Below, piece by piece: positions 1-10,030 of a DNA stretch of 64,000 bases (the stretch's first letter is position 1; each line of letters opens with the position of its first letter). Below the pieces are notes generated by a model, which searched no databases, was not told the DNA's origin, and saw only the letters and a program-made list of their open reading frames with translations. The position numbers and the translations under genes are program-made. Origin of the DNA: Leclercia sp. LSNIH1 (lineage in GTDB: Bacteria; Pseudomonadota; Gammaproteobacteria; Enterobacterales; Enterobacteriaceae); the NCBI RefSeq assembly GCF_002902985.1, contig NZ_CP026167.1, positions 1,116,001 through 1,180,000 on the forward strand, in the 5' to 3' direction.

Positions 1-141
1 CATTAAGGTGGATTTGCCCGAGCCATTTTCGCCGCATAACGACATGATCTCGCCGGGGTTTAAGCGCAGGCTGACGTTGTCGACGGCCTTCACCGCGCCA
101 AACGCTTTGGTGATACTTTTCATTTCAAGTAAATAAGACAT
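1..141 (-). CDS. xylG: D-xylose ABC transporter ATP-binding protein, N-terminal part only
   Basis: This is the start of the ATPase that powers high-affinity xylose import with XylF and XylH. Only about 47 codons are inside the window; the gene runs off the left edge. The visible N-terminus has the typical sugar-importer beginning and a complete Walker A motif (GENGSGKS) near the edge. It lies 71 bases downstream of xylF on the same strand, the usual xylFGH order. The Walker A motif and context make the identification firm, although most of the protein is not seen. Confidence 0.9.
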   Translation of the reverse strand, partial: MSYLLEMKSITKAFGAVKAVDNVSLRLNPGEIMSLCGENGSGKSTLM

Positions 142-212
142 AACTGCTCCACATGACCCGAAGGAAAACAGTACAAGTCGATGTGCCCCCGCAAGCCGGG
201 GGCGATGATGGA

Positions 213-1205
213 TTACAGTTCGCTCTTTTTATGGAAACCGTCTTTCACAACGGTAGCGTCAATGTTCTCTTTATTGACTTCGATAGGGGTAAGCAGTCGG
301 GAAGGCACATCTTTCAGGCCGTTGTTTAAGCTGGCGTCCGCTTTAGGCTGTTGGCCATTGCCAAGCTCAACGGCAATTTCTGCGGCGGTAGTGGCAAGCT
401 CGGTGATCGGCTTATACACCGTCATGGTCTGGGTACCTGCCACAATACGTTTCACCCCGGCGAGGTCCGCATCCTGTCCGGAGATCGCCACTTTTCCGGC
501 CAGCCCCTGGGCGCTGAGTGCCTGAATAGCGCCGCCTGCGGTCGCATCGTTAGAGGCCACCACGGCATCGATTTTGTTATTATTGGCGGTGAGGGCGTTT
601 TCCATAATTTTTAACGCGTTTTCAGGTAACCAGCCGTCCGCCCACTGATCGCCAACGATCTTGATTTTGCCTTCATCAATATAGGGCTTCAGCACCTTCA
701 TCTGTCCGGCGCGGAAGAGTTTGGCATTGTTGTCCACCGGGGAGCCGCCCATCAGGAAGTAATTGCCCTGTGGAACTTTGGCGACCAGGCTTTGCGCCTG
801 TAATTCGCCGACCTTTTCATTGTCGAAGGAAATATAATAATCAATGTCCGCATTATTAATCATGCGGTCGTAGGCCAGCACTTTAATCCCTTCGCGCTTG
901 GCTTCTTTTACCACGTTACTTAAAACCTGACCGTTATAAGGAATAATAACCAGCACATCGACGCCGCGGTTTATCATATTTTCGATTTGCGACATTTGCG
1001 TTTCTTCATTGCCATTGGCAGACTGGACGAAAACTTTCGCGCCTAATGCTTCTGCCTTATTGACAAAAATATCGCGATCTTTTTGCCAGCGCTCCAGACG
1101 GAGGTCATCTATCGCCATGCCGATTTTAACTTCTTTTGCATGACTCGCCGTACTCGCCAGCAGCAGCGATGCACAAAGAGTGAGGCACAGGTTCTTTATC
1201 TTCAT
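213..1205 (-). CDS. xylF: D-xylose periplasmic binding protein
   Basis: Periplasmic receptor that captures D-xylose and delivers it to the XylGH importer. The 330-residue product matches the E. coli protein in length and nearly throughout. The first 23 residues form a Sec signal peptide ending ...SHA before KEVK. The mature part is a two-lobed type I periplasmic binding protein, with the conserved [13 protein letters not shown] and SGQDADLAG segments in the second half. The reading frame is open 16 codons further upstream, but the ATG at 1203-1205 is chosen because it begins the signal peptide and restores the family length. The gene is divergent from xylA across a 370-base regulatory region. 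Confidence 0.97.
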   Translation of the reverse strand: MKIKNLCLTLCASLLLASTASHAKEVKIGMAIDDLRLERWQKDRDIFVNKAEALGAKVFVQSANGNEETQMSQIENMINRGVDVLVIIPYNGQVLSNVVKEAKREGIKVLAYDRMINNADIDYYISFDNEKVGELQAQSLVAKVPQGNYFLMGGSPVDNNAKLFRAGQMKVLKPYIDEGKIKIVGDQWADGWLPENALKIMENALTANNNKIDAVVASNDATAGGAIQALSAQGLAGKVAISGQDADLAGVKRIVAGTQTMTVYKPITELATTAAEIAVELGNGQQPKADASLNNGLKDVPSRLLTPIEVNKENIDATVVKDGFHKKSEL

Positions 1206-1575
1206 AATTGTATTGCCTTTTGTAGGGTTAGGTTGCTGAGATAAAAGAAACAATCATTGCAAGAGACGTAGCAAATTCTTAACGGGGAATGGCAGGCTGG
1301 CAATTACAGATTTTTATCTTCTCGTTATGATATTTGGTTTATTTTCGAATTTATGACCGCGATCGAATTTTAAATTACATAAGCTCTTAGTTACACGTGA
1401 TTATGGAATTTGTGCAGTGAAATTTGTTTGTCTGCAAATTGATTTTGCGAGCCAGCGCACGTTTGTGCATTCTCTCAATAGCAGTGTGAAATAACGTAAT
1501 TGAGCAACCTGCGATCCCTATTCAGTATTACTCCAGTATCAACTCTTTGCTGTATCCCTGATTATGGAGCTCACT
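1206..1575. promoter_or_regulatory. xylF/xylA divergent control region
   Basis: This 370-base, AT-rich gap separates the divergent xylF and xylA starts. In E. coli the equivalent region binds XylR and CRP and drives both transcription units. The stretch at about 1455-1510, next to xylA, closely resembles what I remember of the E. coli xylA promoter region. I infer XylR and CRP control from that similarity and have not placed individual operator bases. A clear ribosome-binding site (GGAGC at 1566-1570) precedes the xylA ATG at 1576. Confidence 0.7.
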
Positions 1576-2898
1576 ATGCAAGCTTATTTCGATCAACTCG
1601 ATCGCGTTCGTTATGAAGGTCCGAAATCCTCAAATCCTTTAGCGTTTCGTCATTACAACCCGGACGAGCTGGTGCTGGGTAAGCGCATGGAAGATCACCT
1701 GCGTTTCGCTGCCTGCTACTGGCACACCTTCTGCTGGAACGGTGCCGATATGTTTGGCGTGGGCTCATTCGATCGTCCGTGGCAGCAGCCAGGTGAAGCG
1801 CTGGAGCTGGCAAAACGCAAAGCGGATGTCGCCTTTGAGTTCTTCCACAAGCTGAATGTCCCTTATTACTGCTTCCACGATGTGGACGTTTCACCGGAAG
1901 GCGCTTCGCTGAAAGAGTATCTGAATAACTTTGCGCAGATGGTCGATGTGCTGGCCGAAAAACAGCAGCAGAGCGGCGTGAAGCTGCTGTGGGGCACCGC
2001 CAACTGCTTTACCCATCCACGCTATGGCGCAGGCGCTGCCACCAACCCGGACCCGGAAGTCTTCAGCTGGGCGGCCACGCAGGTGGTGACGGCGATGAAT
2101 GCCACCCATAAGCTGGGCGGGGAAAACTATGTGCTGTGGGGCGGACGTGAAGGCTACGAAACGCTGCTCAATACTGACTTACGTCAGGAGCGCGAGCAAA
2201 TTGGCCGCTTCATGCAGATGGTGGTCGAGCATAAACACAAAATCGGCTTCCAGGGTACGCTGCTGATTGAGCCAAAACCGCAGGAGCCGACCAAGCACCA
2301 GTATGACTACGACGTGGCGACGGTGTATGGCTTCCTGAAGCAGTTCGGGCTGGAAAAAGAGATCAAGGTGAATATCGAAGCCAACCACGCGACGCTGGCG
2401 GGTCACTCGTTCCATCACGAGATCGCCTCCGCTATCGCGCTGGGCATTTTCGGCTCCGTAGATGCCAACCGCTGCGATCCGCAGCTCGGCTGGGATACCG
2501 ACCAGTTCCCGGTCAGCGTGGAAGAAAACGCGCTGGTGATGTACGAAATTATCAAAGCGGGTGGCTTCACCACCGGCGGCCTGAACTTTGACGCCAAAGT
2601 GCGCCGTCAGAGCACCGATAAATACGATCTCTTCTATGGTCATATCGGGGCGATGGATACCATGGCGCTGTCGTTGAAAGTGGCTGCCCGCATGATTGAA
2701 GATGGCGAGCTGGATAAGCGCGTGGCGAAACGCTACGGCGGCTGGAACAGTGAGCTGGGTCAGCAAATTTTGAAAGGCCAGTTATCACTGACCGAACTGG
2801 CGAAGTACGCTGAACAGCATAACCTTGCGCCGCAGCACCAGAGCGGTCATCAGGAACTGCTGGAAAATCTGGTGAATCATTATCTGTTTGATAAGTAA
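1576..2898 (+). CDS. xylA: Xylose isomerase
   Basis: Cytoplasmic enzyme converting D-xylose to D-xylulose, the first intracellular step of xylose use. The 440-residue product equals the E. coli length. Metal-binding and active-site segments are intact: [10 protein letters not shown] near residue 101, the [13 protein letters not shown] loop near 231, the [12 protein letters not shown] segment near 266, Asp296 and the WDTDQF segment at 306-311. The ATG at 1564 was rejected because the ATG at 1576 follows a good ribosome-binding site and gives the family N-terminus. One oddity: residue 300, in the loop just after Asp296, is Cys (TGC), whereas E. coli has Gly. xylB follows after a 101-base gap. 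Confidence 0.97.
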   Translation: MQAYFDQLDRVRYEGPKSSNPLAFRHYNPDELVLGKRMEDHLRFAACYWHTFCWNGADMFGVGSFDRPWQQPGEALELAKRKADVAFEFFHKLNVPYYCFHDVDVSPEGASLKEYLNNFAQMVDVLAEKQQQSGVKLLWGTANCFTHPRYGAGAATNPDPEVFSWAATQVVTAMNATHKLGGENYVLWGGREGYETLLNTDLRQEREQIGRFMQMVVEHKHKIGFQGTLLIEPKPQEPTKHQYDYDVATVYGFLKQFGLEKEIKVNIEANHATLAGHSFHHEIASAIALGIFGSVDANRCDPQLGWDTDQFPVSVEENALVMYEIIKAGGFTTGGLNFDAKVRRQSTDKYDLFYGHIGAMDTMALSLKVAARMIEDGELDKRVAKRYGGWNSELGQQILKGQLSLTELAKYAEQHNLAPQHQSGHQELLENLVNHYLFDK

Positions 2899-2999
2899 CC
2901 GGGTATTGCCGGGCAGCGCGACGCTTGTCCGGCTTACGGTTAGCCCAGGCCCGGAACCGCTGCAAGCGTCCGGGCATTTCTGTTAAAGGAGTCACCGCA
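2899..2999. repeat. REP-like palindrome between xylA and xylB
   Basis: The gap has the GC-rich palindromic style of enterobacterial REP units (GCCGGGCAGCGCGACGC followed by CCGGCTTACGG). The element probably stabilises the upstream mRNA or adjusts xylB expression. The xylB ribosome-binding site (AAAGGAG) is at its right end. The identification is by pattern only. Confidence 0.6.
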
Positions 3000-4454
3000 A
3001 TGTATATCGGGATCGATCTTGGCACATCGGGTGTGAAAGCCATTCTGTTAAATGAACAGGGCGACGTGCTGGCAACGCAAACAGAAAAACTGCACGTTTC
3101 ACGGCCACACCCGCTCTGGTCTGAACAGGATCCTGAAGCCTGGTGGCTGGCCACGGATCGCGCCCTGAAAGCGCTTGGCGAGCAACACTCTCTGCGCGAG
3201 GTAAAAGCGCTGGGCATTGCCGGACAGATGCATGGCGCCACGCTGCTGGATAAGGATAACCGCGTTTTGCGCCCGGCGATTTTATGGAACGATGGCCGCT
3301 GCGGTGAAGAGTGCGCCCTGCTGGAAGAACGTGTCCCGGCCTCGCGGGAGATCACCGGCAACCTGATGATGCCGGGCTTTACCGCCCCGAAACTGCTGTG
3401 GGTGCAGCGCCATGAACCCGAAATTTTTAGCCAGGTAGCGAAGGTACTGCTGCCGAAAGATTATCTGCGGTTGCGCATGACCGGAGAGTACGCCAGCGAT
3501 ATGTCCGATGCCGCTGGCACCATGTGGCTCGACGTGGCAAAGCGTGACTGGAGCGAGACGATGCTCGACGCCTGCCATCTCACCCGCGACCATATGCCAG
3601 CGCTGTTTGAAGGCTGTGAGCAGACGGGCACCCTGCTGCCGTCGGTGGCGCAGCAGTGGAATATGCCGGCCGTTCCGGTCGTGGCGGGGGGCGGGGATAA
3701 CGCCGCCGGTGCGGTTGGCGTGGGCATGGCCGATGCCGGGCAGGCGATGCTGTCGCTGGGCACCTCCGGCGTTTATTTCGCCGTGAGCGACGGCTACCGC
3801 AGTAACCCTGACAGCGCGGTGCACAGTTTCTGCCATGCGCTGCCGGGCAAATGGCATCTGATGTCGGTGATGCTCAGTGCGGCGTCATGCCTGGACTGGG
3901 CGGCGAAACTGACCGGATTAGAGAGCGTGCCGGCCCTGCTCGATGCCGCGCAGCAGGCAAATGAAAACGCCGATACCGTCTGGTTCCTGCCCTATCTGTC
4001 CGGCGAGCGCACGCCGCATAACAACCCCCAGGCGAAAGGGGTGTTCTTTGGCTTAACCCATCAACACGGCCCGGCTGAGCTGGCGCGAGCGGTGCTGGAA
4101 GGGGTGGGCTATGCGCTGGCCGATGGGATGGATGTGGTGCATGAGTGCGGGTTACAACCATCCAGCATTACGCTGATTGGCGGGGGAGCGCGTAGCCCTT
4201 ACTGGCGCCAGATGCTGGCGGATATCAGCGGGCAACAGCTCGATTACCGTACCGGTGGGGATGTCGGGCCTGCGCTGGGTGCGGCGCGGCTGGCGCAAAT
4301 TGCAATGAATCCGGACAAGCCGCTGGCGTCGCTGTTGCCACAGCTGGCGCTTGAACAGCAGCACACCCCGGACCCCGATCGTCATGCCCGCTATGCCGGG
4401 CGTCGCGACGTGTTCCGCAAAATCTATCAGCAGCTTCTGCCACTGATGTCGTGA
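3000..4454 (+). CDS. xylB: Xylulokinase
   Basis: Phosphorylates D-xylulose to D-xylulose 5-phosphate for the pentose phosphate pathway. The 484-residue product has the E. coli length and is a two-domain FGGY-family sugar kinase. The N-terminal phosphate-binding segment (IDLGTSG, residues 5-11) and the catalytic Asp233 in GGGDNAAG are present. The C-terminal FGGY signature region includes GGGARSPYWRQMLADI near residue 396. The frame is open 25 codons upstream, but the ATG at 3000 follows AAAGGAG at a good distance and gives the family N-terminus. It is co-oriented with xylA and presumably co-transcribed from the xylA promoter. Confidence 0.97.
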   Translation: MYIGIDLGTSGVKAILLNEQGDVLATQTEKLHVSRPHPLWSEQDPEAWWLATDRALKALGEQHSLREVKALGIAGQMHGATLLDKDNRVLRPAILWNDGRCGEECALLEERVPASREITGNLMMPGFTAPKLLWVQRHEPEIFSQVAKVLLPKDYLRLRMTGEYASDMSDAAGTMWLDVAKRDWSETMLDACHLTRDHMPALFEGCEQTGTLLPSVAQQWNMPAVPVVAGGGDNAAGAVGVGMADAGQAMLSLGTSGVYFAVSDGYRSNPDSAVHSFCHALPGKWHLMSVMLSAASCLDWAAKLTGLESVPALLDAAQQANENADTVWFLPYLSGERTPHNNPQAKGVFFGLTHQHGPAELARAVLEGVGYALADGMDVVHECGLQPSSITLIGGGARSPYWRQMLADISGQQLDYRTGGDVGPALGAARLAQIAMNPDKPLASLLPQLALEQQHTPDPDRHARYAGRRDVFRKIYQQLLPLMS

Positions 4455-4638
4455 TACAGCGCCGGGTAGCGGCTTCGCCTAACCCGGCCTATCCATCTCT
4501 ATATTTTAAATAATTGATTCTAAATAATTATTTATTTGTATGGTTTTTTTCCGAATTCATACTTCTCCGTGTCCTTCATTGCAGTGGATCGCAAGACTTC
4601 ATCCATAATGCCTTGTTCAGTTCCCTGGTGAGGTTTAC
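4455..4638. repeat. Gap with a REP-like hairpin after xylB, then the yiaA upstream region
   Basis: Directly after the xylB stop, GCGCCGGGTAGCGGCTTCGC followed by CTAACCCGGCC (about 4458-4488) forms a REP-like hairpin. The rest, to 4638, is AT-rich and presumably carries the yiaA promoter; I could not place -35 and -10 boxes with confidence. Confidence 0.5.
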
Positions 4639-5079
4639 GTGAAAATGGAAAGAGACGTGACAAATAGCTCCCCTGCTTTTAATGCCGTATCCTGGCTTGC
4701 GCTTCTTGGTGGGATCATTAGTTATCTGGTTGGTTTATGGAATGCAGATATGCAGCTCAATGAGAAAGGGTATTACTTTGCGGTCATTATCCTTGGCTTG
4801 TTTTCTGCAGCCTCTTATCAGAAAACCGTTCGTGACAAATATGAAGGGATCCCGACGACGTCGCTCTACTATATGACGTGCCTTACGGCATTCATTATCG
4901 CCGTCGCGCTTTTAGTGGTGGGTTTGTGGAATGCCACTCTGTTGCTAAGCGAGAAGGGCTTTTATGGTCTTGCGTTCTTCTTAAGCTTATTTGGTGCGGT
5001 GGCCGTGCAAAAAAACGTGCGGGACAGTGCGGTGCAGACTTCGTCTGATACGATCGCAGAAGAGAAAGAGATCGCCTGA
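4639..5079 (+). CDS. yiaA: YiaA family inner-membrane protein
   Basis: Small membrane protein of unknown function, 146 residues, matching E. coli YiaA over its whole length. It consists of two similar halves, each with two hydrophobic segments and a repeated motif ([15 protein letters not shown] near residue 22 and [21 protein letters not shown] near 92). This is the YiaA/YiaB two-helix repeat. The start could be the GTG at 4639 (TGAGG ends 5 bases before) or the in-frame ATG at 4645; the first is used here. K-12 has a second gene, yiaB, between yiaA and xylB, but none is visible here. The neighbourhood gives no functional clue. Confidence 0.88.
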   Translation: MKMERDVTNSSPAFNAVSWLALLGGIISYLVGLWNADMQLNEKGYYFAVIILGLFSAASYQKTVRDKYEGIPTTSLYYMTCLTAFIIAVALLVVGLWNATLLLSEKGFYGLAFFLSLFGAVAVQKNVRDSAVQTSSDTIAEEKEIA

Positions 5080-5159
5080 TACAGCGCCCGGTGGCGCTTC
5101 GTTTGCACAGCCTTGCTTGCCCGGCAAGCGAAGCGCCGCCGGGCAAACAAGCCGCACAC
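5080..5159. repeat. REP-type palindrome between yiaA and wecH
   Basis: The short gap between the convergent yiaA and wecH genes is filled by a REP-like palindromic pair: GCGCCCGGTGGCGCTTCG, then GGCAAGCGAAGCGCCGCC. It may serve as a transcript 3' end for both genes. Confidence 0.65.
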
Positions 5160-6155
5160 TCAGCTCACAAACCTGCGCGTATCAATGCGCTGTAGCAGCA
5201 TCGACAGCAACAGGCTGACCGCCACCGTTATGGAGAAGATCCAGACGATATCCAGAAGCGGCCAGCTTTTTAACTCCACGCCACGGGTGCGCAGAGCGTG
5301 GATCACCAGCGCGTGAAAACCGTAGATCCCAAGCGAGTTCCGTGAAATTAACCCCAGCAGCGGCAGGGGGCGCGCATTGAGCGTGTTTTTCACCAGGGTA
5401 AATAACGAAACCGCGCAGATAAAGACCATCGGGCCGCAGTAGAGATACCAGGTATCGGCGAAGGTGCCACGCCACTGCAGTTCATGCAGCGTACCGCGGG
5501 AGATTATCGCCACCGCGGCAATAAACAGGGCGGCGCACAGGGCATTCAGCCAGCGTTTGCGGGTATCCATCATACCCAGGGCGCGGCCCAGCATGCCGTA
5601 CAGCACGTAATAGAAGGTGTCGCCGTTGATATAGAGATTGATGGGCAGCCATTCAAACCCGCCCATTTTTTGCGAGACCGTATTGGGGTTCGCCAAGATG
5701 CCAATCACGACCATCAGCGCCAGCAGCATTTTGCCGCTCGTGCTTTTCACCTGCACCAGCGGGGAGAGCAGATAAATCACGATAATGGCAAAGAAAAACC
5801 ACAGGTGATAGAAGACCGGCTTTTGCAGCAGGTATTTCAGCGACAGCTCGCTGTTGATCGAGGTAAAGAGCACGATATAAAGGAACGCCACGGTGCTGTA
5901 AAACAGCAGGCACAGACCGATGCGTAAAAAGTGGCGCGGTTGCGCGCTGCGTTCGCCAAAAAAGAGATAGCCGGAGATCATAAAAAAGAGCGGCACGCTC
6001 ACCCGCGAGGCGGAGTTGAGCACGTTGGCGATATCCCAGTTTATAAGACTGACGGCGGGGGCGTTGGTGATATACCAGGTGGTGGTATGGATCATCACCA
6101 CCATCAAACAGGCGATTCCCCGCAAATTATCAATCCAGTTAATTTTTTCCTGCAT
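5160..6155 (-). CDS. wecH: O-acetyltransferase of enterobacterial common antigen
   Basis: Integral inner-membrane acyltransferase (Acyltransferase 3 family), which in E. coli adds O-acetyl groups to enterobacterial common antigen. The 331-residue product matches E. coli WecH from its first residues ([20 protein letters not shown]) to its end. It has about ten hydrophobic segments. The conserved His of the family lies in the first helix (MIHTT, near residue 22). An Arg-containing loop ([20 protein letters not shown]) follows. It is convergent with yiaA and divergent from ysaB, as in E. coli (reversed here). Confidence 0.95.
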   Translation of the reverse strand: MQEKINWIDNLRGIACLMVVMIHTTTWYITNAPAVSLINWDIANVLNSASRVSVPLFFMISGYLFFGERSAQPRHFLRIGLCLLFYSTVAFLYIVLFTSINSELSLKYLLQKPVFYHLWFFFAIIVIYLLSPLVQVKSTSGKMLLALMVVIGILANPNTVSQKMGGFEWLPINLYINGDTFYYVLYGMLGRALGMMDTRKRWLNALCAALFIAAVAIISRGTLHELQWRGTFADTWYLYCGPMVFICAVSLFTLVKNTLNARPLPLLGLISRNSLGIYGFHALVIHALRTRGVELKSWPLLDIVWIFSITVAVSLLLSMLLQRIDTRRFVS

Positions 6156-6338
6156 CCATCCCTCTGTTTACACATTAAAAAGAGTCTGACTGTGATAATG
6201 ATTCAGACGCTCGTTGGAAAATTCTGAGTTTGCATCGTCCTGCTTGTGCCGGGGCGGTGAGATTCGCAGAATGCCGGGCCATAATCTATAAAGTTTAGAG
6301 TTTAAAAATAACAGCCACAGCAGAGGGCGGTAATATAA

Positions 6339-6641
6339 ATGATGATGCGTGCGATATGGCTTTTGCTACCCGCGCTACTGGCCAGCTGTGCGGCTCAGGA
6401 GACCACCCCGGCGCAAAAAGCGCAAACCCAAAAAGTCAGCCCGGAGCGTTCCCTGGATATGGAACAGCTGTGTAAGGATCGGGCGGCCCAGCGCTACAAT
6501 ACCGGCGCGCAAAAAATCGACGTCACCGCCTTTGAGCAGTTTCAGGGCAGCTATGAGATGCAGGGCTTCACTGCTCGCAATGAGAGTTTCATCTGTTCTT
6601 TTGACGCAGATGGCCATTTTTTACACCTTTCGATGCGTTGA
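6339..6641 (+). CDS. ysaB: YsaB family lipoprotein
   Basis: Small predicted lipoprotein of unknown function, 100 residues. The N-terminus is a short signal peptide with a lipobox (LLASC, Cys17) for lipid attachment. The C-terminal half is nearly identical to E. coli YsaB (AAQRYNTG...KIDVTAFEQFQGSYEMQG... and CSFDADGHFLHLSMR). An overlapping frame (6349-6654) is a shadow. The gene sits directly upstream of glyQ, as in E. coli; its role is unknown. Confidence 0.9.
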   Translation: MMMRAIWLLLPALLASCAAQETTPAQKAQTQKVSPERSLDMEQLCKDRAAQRYNTGAQKIDVTAFEQFQGSYEMQGFTARNESFICSFDADGHFLHLSMR

Positions 6642-6800
6642 GATAGTCGCTTAATGTGGTGGCTGCGTCAGCAGGGCGCTGTCAGCTATGCTTATTTCCC
6701 AATTTTCCCTAAACAACCCCGTTTCGTACTGTATATCTTGCACTCAGCGGGTATACTGAACCCTTCCATTTAAAACCACACGTATCCAGCACGAAATACT

Positions 6801-7712
6801 ATGCAAAAGTTTGATACTAAGACCTTCCAGGGCCTGATCCTGACCTTACAGGATTACTGGGCTCGCCAGGGCTGCACCATTGTTCAACCTTTGGACATGG
6901 AAGTGGGCGCCGGCACTTCACACCCGATGACCAGCCTGCGTGCACTGGGGCCAGAGCCGATGGCTACCGCCTATGTACAGCCATCCCGCCGTCCGACCGA
7001 TGGTCGCTACGGTGAAAACCCGAACCGTTTACAGCATTACTATCAGTTCCAGGTGGTGATTAAGCCATCGCCAGACAACATTCAGGAACTGTATCTCGGG
7101 TCGCTGAAAGAGCTGGGTATTGATCCGACCATTCATGACATTCGTTTCGTGGAAGATAACTGGGAAAACCCGACGCTGGGTGCCTGGGGTCTGGGTTGGG
7201 AAGTGTGGCTGAACGGAATGGAAGTGACGCAGTTCACCTACTTCCAGCAGGTTGGCGGTCTGGAATGTAAACCGATTACGGGTGAAATCACCTACGGTCT
7301 GGAACGTCTGGCCATGTATATTCAGGGCGTAGACAGCGTTTACGACCTGGTCTGGAGCGACGGCCCGCTGGGTAAAACCACCTACGGCGACGTGTTCCAT
7401 CAGAACGAAGTGGAACAATCCACCTATAACTTTGAATACGCGGACGTGGACTTCCTGTTCACCTGCTTCGAGCAGTATGAGAAAGAAGCCCAGCAGCTGC
7501 TGGCGCTGGAGACTCCGCTGCCGCTGCCTGCCTACGAGCGTATTCTGAAGGCCGCCCACAGCTTCAACCTGCTGGACGCCCGTAAAGCGATCTCCGTGAC
7601 TGAACGTCAGCGCTACATTCTGCGCATTCGTACCCTGACCAAAGCCGTTGCAGAAGCTTACTATGCGTCCCGTGAAGCCCTTGGCTTCCCGATGTGCAAC
7701 CGAAACAAATAA
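6801..7712 (+). CDS. glyQ: Glycine--tRNA ligase alpha subunit
   Basis: Alpha subunit of the bacterial alpha2-beta2 glycyl-tRNA synthetase. It carries the catalytic class II synthetase core that forms glycyl-adenylate. The 303-residue product has the family length and near-complete identity to the E. coli protein. Recognisable pieces are the N-terminal [14 protein letters not shown], the motif 2 region around [22 protein letters not shown] and the [11 protein letters not shown] motif 3 region. It is followed after 9 bases by glyS; the two subunits are made from one operon. Confidence 0.98.
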   Translation: MQKFDTKTFQGLILTLQDYWARQGCTIVQPLDMEVGAGTSHPMTSLRALGPEPMATAYVQPSRRPTDGRYGENPNRLQHYYQFQVVIKPSPDNIQELYLGSLKELGIDPTIHDIRFVEDNWENPTLGAWGLGWEVWLNGMEVTQFTYFQQVGGLECKPITGEITYGLERLAMYIQGVDSVYDLVWSDGPLGKTTYGDVFHQNEVEQSTYNFEYADVDFLFTCFEQYEKEAQQLLALETPLPLPAYERILKAAHSFNLLDARKAISVTERQRYILRIRTLTKAVAEAYYASREALGFPMCNRNK

Positions 7713-7721
7713 GAGGCGGCC

Positions 7722-9791
7722 ATGTCTGAGAAAACTTTCCTGGTGGAAATCGGCACCGAAGAGCTGCCACCAAAAGCCCTGCGCAGCCTGGCTGAATCTT
7801 TCGCTGCGAACGTGACTGCCGAGCTGGATAACGCTGGCCTGGCACACGGTAAAATTGAGTGGTTTGCTGCCCCGCGTCGTCTGGCGCTGAAAGTGGCTAA
7901 CCTGGCGGCGTCTCAGCCCGATCGCGAAGTTGAAAAGCGCGGCCCGGCGATTGCCCAGGCGTTCGACGCTGAAGGTAAACCAAGCAAAGCGGCAGAAGGC
8001 TGGGCGCGTGGTTGCGGGATTACCGTTGACCAGGCCGAGCGTCTGACCACCGACAAAGGCGAATGGCTGCTCTATCGCGCCCATGTGAAAGGCGAGAGCG
8101 CAGAAGCGCTGCTGCCGAACATGATTGCCACCTCGCTGGCGAAGCTGCCGATTCCAAAACTGATGCGCTGGGGAGCAAGTGACGTGCACTTCGTGCGTCC
8201 GGTTCACACCGTGACTCTGCTGCTGGGCGATACCGTTATTCCTGCCACCATTCTGGGCGTCGCGTCCGATCGCGTGATCCGCGGCCACCGCTTTATGGGC
8301 GAGCCGGAGTTCACCATCGACAACGCCGATCAGTACCCGGAAATCCTGCTGGAACGCGGTAAAGTCATTGCTGACTACGAACAGCGTAAAGCCAAAATTA
8401 AAGCCGATGCGGAAGAAGCGGCCCGCCAGATTGGCGGTAAAGCCGATCTGAGCGACAGCCTGCTGGAAGAAGTGACCTCCCTGGTGGAATGGCCGGTTGT
8501 GCTGACCGCGAAGTTCGAAGAGAAGTTCCTCGCGGTTCCGGCGGAAGCGCTGGTTCACACCATGAAAGGTGACCAGAAGTACTTCCCGGTCTATGCCAAC
8601 GACGGCAAGCTGCTGCCGAACTTCATCTTCGTGGCGAACATCGAATCGAAAGATCCGGTGCAGATCATCTCCGGTAACGAGAAAGTGGTTCGTCCACGTC
8701 TGGCGGATGCGGAGTTTTTCTTCAATACCGACCGTAAAAAGCGTCTGGAAGATCACCTCCCACGCCTGCAAACCGTGCTGTTCCAGCAGCAGCTGGGTAC
8801 GCTACGCGACAAGACCGACCGTATTGCAGAGCTGGCCGGCTGGATCGCCCGTGAAATCGGTGCCGACGTTAACCACGCTACCCGCGCCGGTCTGCTCTCC
8901 AAGTGCGACCTGATGACCAACATGGTGTTTGAATTTACTGACACCCAGGGCGTGATGGGCATGCACTACGCGCGTCACGATGGCGAAGCGGAAGATGTGG
9001 CCGTGGCCCTGAACGAGCAGTATCAGCCGCGCTTTGCCGGTGACGATCTGCCGTCCAACCCGGTTGCCTGTGCTGTGGCGATCGCCGACAAGATGGACAC
9101 CCTGGCGGGTATCTTCGGTATCGGGCAGCATCCGAAAGGGGATAAAGACCCGTTTGCGCTGCGTCGTGCTGCGCTGGGCGTGCTGCGTATCATCGTTGAG
9201 AAGAACCTGAACCTCGATCTGCAGACCCTGACGGAAGAAGCGGTGCGTCTGTACGGCGACAAGCTGACCAACACCAACGTAGTGGATGAGGTTATCGACT
9301 TTATGCTCGGTCGCTTCCGCGCCTGGTATCAGGACGAAGGCTATAGCGTGGACACCATTCAGGCGGTGCTGGCGCGTCGTCCGACCCGTCCGGCCGATTT
9401 CGATGCCCGTATGAAGGCGGTCTCCCACTTCCGTACCCTGGAAGCGGCATCTGCCCTGGCTGCGGCCAACAAGCGTGTCTCCAATATCCTGGCGAAGTCC
9501 GATGAAAAGCTGAACGAGCGAGTGAACGCCGCGACGCTGAAAGAGCCGGAAGAGATCGCTCTGGCGATGCAGGTTGTGGTGCTGCGCGACAAGCTGGAGC
9601 CAGTCTTCGCAGAAGGTCGCTACCAGGAAGCGCTGGTGGAACTGGCCGAACTGCGTGATGTTATCGACGCCTTCTTCGAGAAAGTGATGGTCAACGTAGA
9701 GGATAAAGATCTGCGTATTAACCGTCTCTCTATGCTCGAAAAACTGCGCGAGCTGTTCCTGCGCGTGGCGGATATCTCGCTGCTGCAGTAA
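7722..9791 (+). CDS. glyS: Glycine--tRNA ligase beta subunit
   Basis: Beta subunit of glycyl-tRNA synthetase, responsible for tRNA-Gly recognition and needed for aminoacylation. Its 689 residues equal the E. coli length. The N-terminal part ([17 protein letters not shown]) and the central HD-like region with MHYARHDGE near residue 412 are typical. The C-terminal anticodon-binding domain ends in the conserved [29 protein letters not shown] tail. The start follows a GAGG site and lies 9 bases after the glyQ stop. Long open frames on the opposite strand within this gene are codon-bias shadows. Confidence 0.98.
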   Translation: MSEKTFLVEIGTEELPPKALRSLAESFAANVTAELDNAGLAHGKIEWFAAPRRLALKVANLAASQPDREVEKRGPAIAQAFDAEGKPSKAAEGWARGCGITVDQAERLTTDKGEWLLYRAHVKGESAEALLPNMIATSLAKLPIPKLMRWGASDVHFVRPVHTVTLLLGDTVIPATILGVASDRVIRGHRFMGEPEFTIDNADQYPEILLERGKVIADYEQRKAKIKADAEEAARQIGGKADLSDSLLEEVTSLVEWPVVLTAKFEEKFLAVPAEALVHTMKGDQKYFPVYANDGKLLPNFIFVANIESKDPVQIISGNEKVVRPRLADAEFFFNTDRKKRLEDHLPRLQTVLFQQQLGTLRDKTDRIAELAGWIAREIGADVNHATRAGLLSKCDLMTNMVFEFTDTQGVMGMHYARHDGEAEDVAVALNEQYQPRFAGDDLPSNPVACAVAIADKMDTLAGIFGIGQHPKGDKDPFALRRAALGVLRIIVEKNLNLDLQTLTEEAVRLYGDKLTNTNVVDEVIDFMLGRFRAWYQDEGYSVDTIQAVLARRPTRPADFDARMKAVSHFRTLEAASALAAANKRVSNILAKSDEKLNERVNAATLKEPEEIALAMQVVVLRDKLEPVFAEGRYQEALVELAELRDVIDAFFEKVMVNVEDKDLRINRLSMLEKLRELFLRVADISLLQ

Positions 9792-9822
9792 CGGGCTTTT
9801 GCCCGGCGGCGCTACGCTTGCT

Positions 9823-9849
9823 AAAAAACCCGCTTCGGCGGGTTTTTTT
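9823..9849 (+). terminator. Rho-independent terminator of glyQS
   Basis: AAAAACCCGC-TTCG-GCGGGTTTTTTT forms a 6-7 bp GC stem with a tetraloop and a T tract, 31 bases after the glyS stop. A REP-like fragment (GCCCGGCGGCGCTACGCTTGC) lies between the stop and the terminator. Confidence 0.92.
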
Positions 9850-9874
9850 ATGGCGTGCCGTTGAAAATTTAACC

Positions 9875-10030
9875 TTGAAACCCTGAACAAAAACCCGCTA
9901 TCCTGTCCCCGGTTACTTTTTTCCCTCTGGAGCGCCCCCCAAAAATGAACAAACACGACTGATGAATTTCGATCCTTGCTAAACGCGACCGCGTCGGCAG
10001 GGGATGTTTTGATTTCATTCAGGAGTGCTT
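9875..10030 (+). promoter_or_regulatory. Promoter and leader of the ABC-F gene, with two possible micro-ORFs
   Basis: A possible promoter is TTGAAA at 9875-9880 and TATCCT at 9899-9904, 18 bases apart. The leader then holds a five-codon open frame (ATG at 9945, encoding MNKHD, stop TGA at 9960-9962). This overlaps by one base a six-codon frame (ATG at 9962, encoding MNFDPC, stop TAA at 9980-9982). A GGAG at 9929-9932 precedes the first. The gene's own site, AGGAG at 10021-10025, is 5 bases before its ATG. The micro-ORFs could be chance; their translation is speculative. Confidence 0.4.

Noticed and set aside
9792-10030. hokA-sokA type I toxin-antitoxin or insertion sequence expected after glyS as in K-12
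   Set aside because: No Hok-like peptide or transposase frame is present; the gap holds a terminator, a promoter and micro-ORFs only.
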